A DNA stretch of 64,000 nucleotides from Melampsora larici-populina 98AG31. Its lineage: Eukaryota; Basidiomycota; Pucciniomycetes; Pucciniales; Melampsoraceae. The stretch covers positions 169,052 to 233,051 of the forward strand of contig NW_006768766.1 in assembly GCF_000204055.1 (NCBI RefSeq), in the 5' to 3' direction. Below are positions 46,348 through 56,698 of the stretch, piece by piece. Within the stretch, counting starts at the first letter, position 1. Every line of letters begins with the position of its first letter. The notes below the pieces were generated by a model. It saw only the letters and a list, made by a program, of their open reading frames with translations, ran no database searches and was not told the origin of the DNA. The position numbers and the translations under genes are program-made.

Positions 46348-46412
46348 TAAGTCCCTCCTCCGCAAGCTCCGGGGGACGCGCGCGGTTCGAGGTACTTAGT
46401 TAAGTTAGGGGC

Positions 46413-47367
46413 TTTCGGGGTTCAATTTTCTGTTCGGTTCCTTTGAAATGATTTCTTTATGTAGCCAATTCCAATTTTGTACATTCAACCGTCAAACTTT
46501 TTCTCTTTTTCTCTTTTTCTCTTTTTCTCATTTGGTGTTTCTTTTTTTGAATACGGTTCCGCATCGATCGATCTGATGAATTGTTCACCCCATCAAGATC
46601 AAAACTGATGTTGATTTGTATTGCGACTAAAAAGGCATTTATCAGACTAAATTGATGTGATTGAACATGGAATTTAAAAATCAATTACCTAAAAGTGACC
46701 ATTGGAATACATAGTGATCTATAGTGATGTTTAATTTTGATTTTAATATTGTTTAATATTTTTTGAATTGGATATCTATACTGTTTTGAATCGAATGGAT
46801 GTGAATTTAAATTGATTTGATTGATTTGATTGAATTAGAAAATACATTTTGTTTTGGTAGATATGATTGGTAAGCTGGCATATGAATAAAATAAAACTGT
46901 GTTTTTGGGTTCTAGTTTGAGTGTTTTGATTTTTGATTTTTAAATAAATTTGAAATTTTGAAAGATTTCTGAATCTGAATCTGATTGGTTGGTTGGTTTG
47001 AGTGAAGAGTGAAGTCAAGAGATTCGTTAAATTTCATAAAATTAATCAATTCCCTTTTTTAATTTGATTTTAAACAATTTTCTAGTTTTAATTTCATTTT
47101 TCTTCTTTACCTTCAAACCAATCAATCATCAACCTATCACCACTTCAATCTACCTACTCCTACCTACCTACACATAGTATATCTATCCAATAGAATCTTA
47201 ACTTTAACTTCTTCAAGGTCAGCTCCATTCATCATCGGTCATCATCATCATCACCGATTCAATCTTCTTTCTTCATCCTCATCATCACACTAATCATCGA
47301 TTCATTCTTTCTATCTTCCCTTTCAAAACCTAAAAACCAGTCATCAAATCAATCAAGCCTACTCATC
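46413..47367. other. Promoter/leader region of the G-beta gene
   Basis: No gene. A (CTTTTT)n tract lies near 46,496-46,530. The last 250 bases are CT/CA-rich (TCATCATC, CTACCTAC), typical of pyrimidine-rich fungal 5' leaders, ending at the ATG at 47,368. Confidence 0.5.
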
Positions 47368-48766
47368 ATGTCATCCGATATCCAAGAAAAGATTGCTGCT
47401 GCTCGTCGAGAGGCCGAGACACTCAAAGAGAAGATTCGAGCGAAACGAGACCAACTGGCTGATACTACTTGTAAACTACCACTTTCTATTCATCATTACA
47501 AATGACTTCCATTCACTGACACATCATACTTGCTCTCATCAAACGATTCTCTTGACGCTTGTTCTTTCAATACTCAATCATCCAGTACGTGCAATGGCAG
47601 CCGAGATGGACCCACTTCCTCGCGTTCTTATGAAACCTCGACGAACGCTCAAGGGTCATTTAGCCAAGATCTATGCCATGCATTGGGCACAAGATAAACG
47701 TCACTTGGTTTCAGCATCACAGGATGGAAAACTAATCGTTTGGGATGCTTACACTACCAACAAAGTCCATGCTATCCCTCTTCGTTCATCTTGGGTTATG
47801 ACATGCGCCTATGCTCCTTCTGGTAACTTTGTAGCTTGTGGTGGACTGGATAACATTTGTTCAATCTACAGTCTTAGATCAAAGGAAGGAACAGTCAAGG
47901 TGGCTAGAGAATTGAGTGCTCATACTGGTTACCTATCGTGTTGTCGGTTCTTGAACGATCGTCAAATCCTTACTTCATCTGGTGATATGACTTGTATGCT
48001 TTGGGATGTTGATGCTGGTGTTCGAGTTATCGAATTCAATGACCATTCAGGTGATGTGATGAGGTACGTCACGTCGTCGTTCTTTCTGATCATCATCTAT
48101 CGCTCTCCATCGCCCTCTTTAATCTCTTCAACTTTTTCACTCTACAGTCTATCTCTTGGACCCAATCAAAACGTCTTTGTGTCTGGTGCATGTGACGCAA
48201 CTGCTAAAGTATGGGACATTCGGACTGGAAAAGTCGTTCAATCCTTTGTTGGTCACGAGTCGGATATCAACGCTGTTTGGTATGTGTTCTCGGCCCAATC
48301 CGTACAAAGAAGAGGCACATTCTAACTCATAACCTTTCGTTTCACCTCCACATTCAGCTTCTTTCCTAATGGTGATGCGTTCGCAACTGGATCAGATGAC
48401 GCCTCGTGTCGATTGTTTGACCTAAGAGCCGATCGAGAACTAAATCAATACACACATGACAACGTGCTTTGTGGAATTACCTCAGTTGCCTTCTCTGCAT
48501 CTGGTCGTATCCTCTTTGCAGGTTACGACGATTTCAATTGTAACGTCTGGGACACACTCAAAGGCGAGAGGGTTGGTGTCTTGGCTGGACACGAGAATCG
48601 AGTCAGTTGCCTGGGTGTCTCATCCGACGGAATGGCATTGTGCACAGGTAGTTGGGATAGCATGCTCAAAGTACGTCGCCTTTTTGATTTGAGAGTTGAC
48701 ATCTTTGTGTAATTGATTTCTTACTTATTGACCAATCTCGATTGTCTATTACAGATCTGGGCGTAA
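47368..48766 (+). CDS. Heterotrimeric G-protein beta subunit
   Basis: Exons 47368-47470, 47586-48063, 48148-48279, 48358-48670 and 48755-48766 give an intact protein of about 345 residues, the usual length. The N-terminal coiled coil ([20 protein letters not shown], then ADTTLRAMA) is followed by seven WD40 blades: [87 protein letters not shown] and the last, [14 protein letters not shown]. The last exon is only 12 nt (IWA and stop), a feature shared by many fungal G-beta genes. It transmits receptor signals with G-gamma at the plasma membrane, typically in mating and cAMP pathways. No damaging change is visible. Confidence 0.95.
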
Positions 48767-51700
48767 AACTTTTAATCTTACAACGTGGATCTTAACCAGG
48801 CCTTTCGCCTGTCATCAACTTTTGGGTCTTCAAATCGGGACCCCTCCTCCTGATTTGGGTTAACCTGTCGTATCATCAACACTTCTTCCCATGCGCTCGT
48901 CTTTTGTTTCATCTCTTGATATCCATCAGTGTTCCTTGGTTTCTTCGTGCCTTCTTTTTCCCATTAGCTTCTTTCTCGTTTCTCACTTGTGTGCTCATCT
49001 CTGCTTCTTTCCACTTTTTTTCCTCGGTTTTGGCTCGTATGTGGGTATGTGGAATGTCATTTTATTCAATCTTTTGTTCAAGCCATTTCTACTCCTGCTT
49101 GTCTTTTTTTCCTTTTTTTTCCTCAAACCTCTAAACAGACCAAAAACTTGAAGAGAACAACACAACGATTCAAAGAAAGCTTTCTATGAATTGACTGTTT
49201 TTTTAATCGACAACCCTTGATTGTTTCTCACAAAGACTATTTTCATTGTTGGAAGAGTTTGATGTCGTTTGATGTTGTGTGTGCGTGTCTGCGTTTTGTG
49301 TATTATGTTAAATTTTTTCCCAAGGGATTTTTTTACTTTTCATGTTGGTTTTTTTTAGTATGATTGGTTTTTTTAAAAATGTTTTTATTGGTTTTTCTTT
49401 TCACTTTTTTTTTGATGAAATTTATTGTTGTTTTTGTCTTTTGTTTCATGAAATCTTTTCCTTCACATCCCTCTTTCATGATCCTCTTTTCCATTTTTTT
49501 TCCAATCGATGTCTTCCTTTTTTTTGGTTTTTTTTTTCAATTTTAATCTAAAGTTCAAAATTTAAGTTCTGATTTCTATTCTCTTCTTTTGTCTCTTTTT
49601 TTTTGAGTGAGAGAAAATATAAAGATGTTCATTTTGGATTGAGATTGAGGTGTTTCTATTAATTGAACTTGTTTTCCATATATAGTCATGAGATTGATTT
49701 TGTAGATTCTCATGGAAGGAAATTTGATTTTAATTAGGTTTTAAGTCAACTTTGAAGGATTTTACTTGTGAAAACTGAGGTTTTGGTTTTCTTATTCTTC
49801 TATCACCTTCATCAAGCTTACATGTCTTATTAGATTTGATTATCAAGAGCACAAATGTTTAGCAGGGTCAGTGAGTTCCATTGGTGGGTTTGAAGGCCTA
49901 AGGCTAGAAAATGCATCATCTGATACAATGAGTCTCAAAACTTGTTAGGGCCCTCTGTTGAAGAAACAGAAGTCTTTACACCACAAATGCCCTTGTGGTG
50001 GACCAAGTAAATCCAGTTGGAAACTGGCAATGTACTGAGTGTAGTAATTTGGGTACAGTTGATTTGCAACTGAAAGAGTGGTGGTACAACTGCACCCAGT
50101 TTAATGATCACAGAACCATGGAATGGTTCACCATTTCCCCTGGTTTGATTTTCTGATGTATGTAGATTTGGTCCATAGCTAATTTTAACTGTAAGGCAGA
50201 TGATCAAGAAACTGGGTTATTTTATTCTTTACAAAAGGAAGATATTCCATGCACACAGATTTTGCAAGCACTCATTGTCACAGAAGATTGACCATACATA
50301 ATATTTTACTTTGAATGTTTATCACTAAAATTGACATTTAAATTCAATTTTAATTCAAAACTGGTTCTAATTCTTTATCATTTGATCATTAACTTGTGAA
50401 ATATTCTTCAGGTCATTTCAGTCCATTTGATAATTTCAATCTTGATTCATCAACTTCAGGATCATCATGAGCTTAACTAAGCCCCTCTTCCACCTGCAGG
50501 TTTGACTTGAGTACAGCAAGATTTTTCTAGCACATTTTCTTGAGTCCACAATATGAAGGCCCAAAACATAATGAAACCTCACCAGAAAAATGGAAAGAGA
50601 TCCTTTCAGGTCTTTTGTGGACCCTTTTACCCATTTTAGTATGTCAACAGTTGTGGATTGAAAGGAAATTGGATTCCAAGATCAAGTGACCTCAAATGGG
50701 TCAAGTGCATGTGTAGGCCCTGGATTGAATAACAGCTAGATTTTTAAGAAATCAACAACTCAACTGTGTCACTTTTCTCAAGTGAAGTGGTGCAGATAGT
50801 GACACAAGCATGTGTATGAGGCTTATAAGAAGCTGTGTTTATTTTATTGCAAGGTCAGATGATGTCTAGAGACCTCACAATGGGGTTTCAAGCAAAAGTA
50901 ATTCACAATCCTGCTGTGCTCAGGCCAAACCCAGGGTTTTGGTTGTAAGCCCTTCTTTGAGAGCAGACATGGTGGTCTTGGAAGAGAGCTTAGTTGAGCT
51001 TGGTATCATCATCATTGTTTCTCAAATCAAAATCATCATCTTCTTTCTCAAACTGATTCATTTGTACATCCAGCTTCACTTTGTTTGACTTTGGCAAACA
51101 CTCATCATCTCATCATTTGTTCAATTCCCATTCACTTTCAAATCTCATGCTTCCATATCAACATCAAAGTCCATCTCAACATTTTCCAATGCTTAACACA
51201 TTATCTTATCATAAAAATAAAACCAATATCTCCTTCTTCTGTTTCAGTAGTCAAAACTGGTTATCCAAACATTCATGTAAGCCCCTTGGCCACAGGCTCC
51301 AGAAGATGCCCACATCTTGAGGAGGGAATTAATCAAGTTCAAGATCATCCATGTGTCCTGACCCTACTTTATGTACAGTCCATCTTGTACAATTTTCAAG
51401 ATTTTGTTTTCTTATATGTCACTTTTCTTATTTGCATAAACTACAATTTAGTCCTATTTCTTATTGTATTTCTCTCTCTCTCTGATTTCCTTATTCTTTT
51501 GCTTTCAGGAAATCACTACTGGGCCAGTTCCCTTGTTTTAAGGTTCATGGCCTGCTTGTGGGGGCGGAGGCCGCGGACTGCCTGTTCAAAAAGGTATTTG
51601 TGGGTGGGGGCTGGTGAATTCTGATTTAACATTCTCGAACATAATATTCTGACTTTGTTTTTGACTATGCACGCAGTGTTCTGCTGTGGTGAGTCATGAT

Positions 51701-53276
51701 CTGTGCAAGTGAAGAAAAATTCCACTCTGGGGCTGTCCTGTAGGACGGACCTGACTCAAGTACTTGCTCTCAAATCCCAATGTCCAGTGTCCTGATAGGA
51801 CTCACTTGATACCATGGCTTTGGCCACCAGCTTTACTAAGTTTACAAACACTTGACCAATTTTTCCTGCACAACTTGAGGCTTGAGCAAGGTGACCAGGA
51901 ATTTGTGACAAGCTTTTCTGAATTGAATGTATCATAACTTAAGGGTATGTTTGATTCTTTATTTTTACCTGAAGCATAACTCTCCAGCCAATCTTTGATC
52001 CTACGTATTTCAGGTTCTGGTCACAAGAACAAAAAAATATTTTACTGTAAGATTTCTCACAGTGAGTGACTGATAATCAAGGTAAGCTTAGGAACCCTGT
52101 GGTAATATGATTGAGAGCTCTGGATCTGGGGAAAAGTTTTGCATTCAAGTCACTGTACATAGATGACAAAAAAAGTATGATTAAATTAATTGGTTTTATT
52201 TAGAAAAAGGTTGAAAGATTCTCCCAGGATTTCTAGAGAAGCAGTGCACACTCTATGTGCTGGGCTCAATTACAAAATATGTGTGAGATATCCTTTAGGC
52301 TTGTCACCACACAGATGATGTTTTTTCCAAAGTGAAACATGATTGACCTGGATGACAAAAATGATTTTAAAGGCAGCAATTCTGAATATATTCTGCATGT
52401 GCATTAAAACTGTATTTCTCTGCAATGATACTACATTTCTGCATCAACACAGCATTTTTGATCTTTTTTGACACTAATTTAAATCATTTTGAATAGCAGA
52501 AAAATACTACATCTGTGCAGTGTGTTGTGGAGTGATTTGATGTTTTTTTCATGATTTCTGGAGGTCTTACACCTAATATGCATTCCTCATTGTTGAAGTC
52601 AGATCAGTTACAGCTCATTTACAGTATCCATGACTGTTCCAACAAAATCAATGTATCTCTACACAAACTTATCACTGCTTGCATGGCTCTTGTGCATTGT
52701 CTGCAGCTTTTAGGATTTTGTAGACAGAATACATGCAATTCTCAACCAGTGCCATAATTTAAATAGCCACCATTGTGGTCACCGGGACACCCAGATGTTT
52801 TGTTGTTTGGGTGTTCATCACATTTTAGATATATAAACTCCAAAAACTATTTGCTACGTTGAATCAAGCTTGGGATTACATACACACACTCCAATAGCAG
52901 TCTTTAACATTAAAAAATGATAGTGAGAAGAGAATATGGATGAAAGGAGGAAAGACAAGTCCATTCTTGGACTACTTCTGAAGTTGCCTTTATGCTACTT
53001 TTGAAAGAAGAACGTAGTGTTTTTAGTACAAGTTTTTGAGATAATTTTTTTAGTCTCTACAATCTTCATCTTTGTTTCGTTTGAGGTCAAGATATTTTCG
53101 AAAGAAGAGAAATATGTTTGTATATAAATTGAGCTAGGCGTGGTCTGTGTTGTTCACATGTCTACCTGTTCAGTATCATCATTACTATCCAGGTATGAGA
53201 AGAGTTGAAGTTATCAAACACGTTATGGCTCTTGAGACTAACCCCTAGGGTGCTGGCGATTTTTCTGATGTCTTAT
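48767..53276. other. Long non-coding stretch, T-rich then AT-rich
   Basis: 48,767-49,620 is very T-rich on the plus strand (3' flank of G-beta). 49,700-53,270 is moderately AT-rich, with no protein family recognised in any frame and no RNA gene that I could support. A G-rich run (GTGGGGGCGGAGGCCGCGG) lies at about 51,556-51,575. It may contain old LTR or MITE remnants, but I could not define borders. Confidence 0.4.
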
Positions 53277-54109
53277 TTAGATAGTTTGTGCCCTTTGGAT
53301 GGTATTATGGTCCACGGCCAACATGGTCGCTGAGTAGTAAGGACCATCGTCCGGAGGTGTTTCTAGTGGTCTCCGCCGTTTAGGTAATGGCGAAAGTAGA
53401 CCAACGTGTTCGAATTCATTAGATTTAGGGCCTATGGTTTGTGAAAAAGAGTGATTAGCCTTGTGATGATAAATCAAGATAAAAGACTATTCTTTGGCGA
53501 CTTACGAAGCCATTTACTGGATTTACTTGCAAACTTCTTAAATCCTGAAAATACGCCAGTGAAAGTACATGCTTCTTTGAGGACTGGAAAGCAGTACTTC
53601 ATTGATTTCTGCTCGGATGGAAATCGACGTTGAAAGAAAGCGTGATAAAATGCTGGTTTCCTATGAACTGGAATCTTTACACTCAAATCCGCTTTCCCAT
53701 TAATCAAATTTATTGTATCTGCTTCGAAGACTGTTCCACTATCATCATGAATCTTGGGAATTGCCTTTTCGTGTCCTTTGGTTATAAATGATTCAACGTT
53801 TGCAGTGGTTTCGGGATTAGCTGTCGTGGATAGACTTTCACCATTCAGGTTTTTGCCAGCATGCTGAATTTGTTGGGACTGGGTTTTTTCCAAGGTATCT
53901 ACAGTGGGAAGAGGTTTAGGTGGCCTTATCAGCTTTTTGGCCTCGGCAACCTCCTTCGCTGTGCTCTCTGCGTCGAAAAAACCACGTTTTGATAATAGAT
54001 GAAGACCTTCATGATGGTTTGCAAACGCGGATTGAGGTGATGAGAGGACTATCTGTGTTTGAATAATAAAATTAACAGAGAATAGCAAGAATACAGAGAT
54101 AGATAGCAT
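53277..54109 (-). CDS. Secreted protein candidate with Kex2-like site and basic C-terminal cluster
   Basis: Minus-strand exons 54109-53506 and 53431-53277 (GTAAGT donor, TAG acceptor, 74-nt intron) give 252 residues. The first residues (MLSISVFLLFSVNFIIQTQI) form a clear signal peptide ending near LSSPQ. A dibasic LSKRGFF about residue 41 fits Kex2 processing. The mature part is hydrophilic with no domain recognised, and has two Cys near the end (KYCFPVLKEACTFTGVF). The second exon adds SPLPKRRRPLETPP, a good monopartite nuclear-localisation pattern. In a plant pathogen such a profile would make it an effector candidate, but that is inference. The gene looks intact and stands alone between long spacers. 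Confidence 0.65.
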
Positions 54110-55275
54110 CTTGTTTGTGATGATATAGATTTTGATGGTAGACCCTTCTTTGGCCTTTAAACAAAGATTTGTTGGAGAGTTAAAGGAGTGTAGTGCCTGC
54201 TATTTGAGTTATGAATTGATTCCGCAGGATTGATCAGGCGCCAAGCAAAATGTCGAAAAAAATGTAAAGAAAGTGATCTCAGGTGCACTAAACAAAGGGA
54301 AACGCTGAAGCCATGGACCAAGTTGGAAAGCGAATTGAGCAAAACTGATAGAAGCGGATGATGTACGTTTTTTTGGGAAGATCATTTTTGCCGTCTCGGC
54401 TTGGATTCAGAATTCCAATCGAAATGAAATTGATTACGACAACATGAGGAAGAGAAATGAAGAATGTTCCACAAGTTCTTCTAACACATCCACTGTTGCC
54501 AAGAGAAAATTACCCAATGGCGGTATATCAGGGTACAACATCACGATCAGTACCTTGTAAGATGTGATGAATTTTCATACCTTGCTTTAAATAACGAGGT
54601 GCAAAACCAAACCCACTGCATACATTTGATCGATTCACCTCGCCGAGCCGGAGCGACACATGTTTTAGAGGTCTGATTCTCTGAGTCGGAATTCCCTCGC
54701 GACCTTTTCTCTTGAGATCTGCTTCTCTTTGACTTGAGAGCTCAAACCTTACAGCAATTACTCCGGCAATGTGACGTGTCGCACTGATGACTCACCCGCT
54801 CGGCGTATACTCCCGTGAGGTCGCTCTCATTTTCTCAATTCGCTGTACTCTGTGAGCCGAATGGGCAGTCGGTTCTGCGATCTCTCAAACACCCGCCCGA
54901 TTGGGTGTTCGCAAAGATCGTCTTCGTCTGTTGAGGATTTCAATGAGTTTCAAGCTCATGTTATAGACGTAAAATCAACCAAGCTACTAAAAAGTGCTCT
55001 TGACTTTGATAAGATGAAGACGACTCATGACACATTGAGGTGGTAATTAGACTTGGCGCTAGAGCTCGGATACCAGGAAGCGTGATGCCTTCTTGGTTTC
55101 CACACGCTGATTTGGTGTCGTGTCGTGATGTATAACTGAATAACGCTAGATCAAATAGCCAGTTGCTTACAGGAACGGACAGATTCTTGGAAACGTTACT
55201 ACGCAGCAACCCAAGATGAGTCTAACGCAAGCCAAAATTTCTCAAAATTTGTTGACTTTAGGGCGCGTTCACTTA
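54110..55275. other. Intergenic, promoter side of the secreted-protein gene
   Basis: No gene seen. 54,620-54,960 is CpG-richer than its surroundings (CTCGCGACC, GCTCGGCG), with open stretches of no known product. A 15-base direct duplication GGGCGCGTTCACTTA ends at 55,275 and repeats the start of the neighbouring MITE. Confidence 0.35.
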
Positions 55276-55682
55276 GGGCGCGTTCACTTAAGCAATTTCT
55301 TGTGAGAAATCACATTCTGCAAAATTTAAAGTGTCTATTTGGTGGTATAGTGGGTAGTGTCTAAAAGCGTGTAATGTCGGGCCGGTTAGTACGGCCAAAA
55401 AGCTGATTTATCAAAAACTCCATTGGATGAAAAGAACTTTTTCTACTGTAAAAATTGTTAAAAACAAGATGTTCAATACAATTTTGGATTCCTATCGATG
55501 TGAGGATTCCAAATCTGCCCTCGGCTTCAAAATTGGATCAATTTTGTGGGCTTCATGAACTTTTTTCTCAAAATACCCGATTTCACGCGTTTAGGCACTA
55601 CCCACCATACATGTTTCATTTTTGCATTAAAAATTTTACAGAATGTGATTTCTGGTCAGAAATTCCTTAAGTGAACGCACCC
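55276..55682. mobile_element. 407-bp MITE with TA flanks
   Basis: The left end GGGCGCGTTCACTTAAG followed by AGAAATCACATTCTG matches in inverted form the right end (CAGAATGTGATTTCT ... CTTAAGTGAACGCACCC) over about 50 bases with several mismatches. It is flanked by TA at 55,274-55,275 and 55,683-55,684, as in Tc1/mariner-derived MITEs. There is no coding potential. The first 15 bases plus TA are duplicated just outside the left end. Confidence 0.8.
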
Positions 55683-55684
55683 TA

Positions 55685-56698
55685 AGCCCTACCTCACAAC
55701 ATAGTTACCAACATATTCACAACAACTATAACACTGCGATATCCACGGATATTAATCAAACCATTTTAATGCTCCATTCTCTTGAATCCTGTTTTAGTAA
55801 TCTAGGATTGTTGTAGATTGTGCAGATGTCCAGCACAAAACATCTAAGGGTTCGGAGATAAGAAAATATATGATAATGGACTCGAGGGTAGTATGATGAA
55901 ATCACTATGTACTAAATACTCTGAGGTAAATCAGCAGCATGTAAGGATATGACCCTCAGGTTCAGCATTTGTACTTTGAATAATTGGATCCATTTGAATT
56001 TTTTGCCTAATAGAAGGGATGACCAGCTTTCCTGTGGTCATTTTTTGAAACAATTTAGAAAAAGGAAGTTGATTAGGTTGTTTGAATCATAGTACTGCAT
56101 ATTTTGTACATTTCTCACATTATACTGCAATGGTGATAATGATAGCATGATCAGCCATATTTCATGGTTATGAAAGGTGGATTCGTGTGATTAAAACACT
56201 CTTTATGATGAAACTGTTGTACGATTTAAGCTTTAAGCTGACGTAAAATCTTGAGGTAAGATCAAATTGGAGAGATTGGTAAGATGATTGAAATCAGGAA
56301 TTTTGTCCTCTGCTGATGACGTGCAGCTGTTATGAATAACCAAGATAAAAGGTCAATGACAATATGGTCATCCAACAATCCTTCCTCGCACTGTTCGAAG
56401 GCGTAACGAATTCTTCAAAGATATTACTGAGTCTGAGGATTAATTATATGGGTGCACTAAGCAGAGATAGGATTCGAATCTCCAAATATTAATTGTTATT
56501 TCATACTACTAAAGTCTACATAGGTTCTTCGCGCACTATTTATGGCACTTTGAAAGTTCTTGTCAGATAGGATACAAAACTGAAACCTATGAACGTTTTT
56601 GCAAGTTTTTGTCAAATAGGCATTGGAATCGGTGGACTACGATGATGTCTTGGAATTGATATGCGACCAAGTCCAATTCAAGAATGTGAAGATTTTGA
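55685..56698. other. AT-rich spacer, nothing seen
   Basis: No coding region or repeat structure that I could support; it is the 3' flank of the LRR gene on the minus strand. A B-box-like word (GATTCGAATCT near 56,469) did not have a matching tRNA fold around it. Confidence 0.4.

Larger units (their letters stand above)
37828..46412. mobile_element. 8.6-kb DUF6589/helicase DNA transposon with imperfect terminal inverted repeats
   Basis: The left end (GCCCCTAAC..., then GCGGAGGGGGGCTTACGACT and, further in, GGCCTGATACCAAAT; 37,828-37,910) recurs inverted at the right. There 46,412 back to 46,348 and, past a MITE, 45,958 back to 45,924 read GCCCCTAAC, GCGGAGGAGGGACTTACGAC and GGCCTGATACCAAAT. 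The arms are about 80-100 bp, with an extra stretch of about 18 bases on the right. Between them lie a DUF6589-type gene (+) and a RecQ-like helicase (-), convergent and abutting. This gene content resembles the helicase-bearing Academ lineage (AcademH, Kojima 2020), in which target duplications are 3-4 bp. I could not define the duplication here. Both genes are broken, so the copy is dead. Confidence 0.65.

Noticed and set aside
49342..49551. Hydrophobic Phe-rich small proteins
   Set aside because: They are translations of poly-T-rich 3' flank of the G-beta gene, appear in several frames at once, and have no start context or splice support.
51556..51575. GC-rich rDNA or CpG-island fragment
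   Set aside because: Only a short G-rich run; the flanks have no ribosomal RNA similarity that I could recognise.
56461..56490. tRNA gene suggested by a GATTCGAATCT word
   Set aside because: No acceptor stem, D-arm or A-box could be placed at the right distance on either strand.
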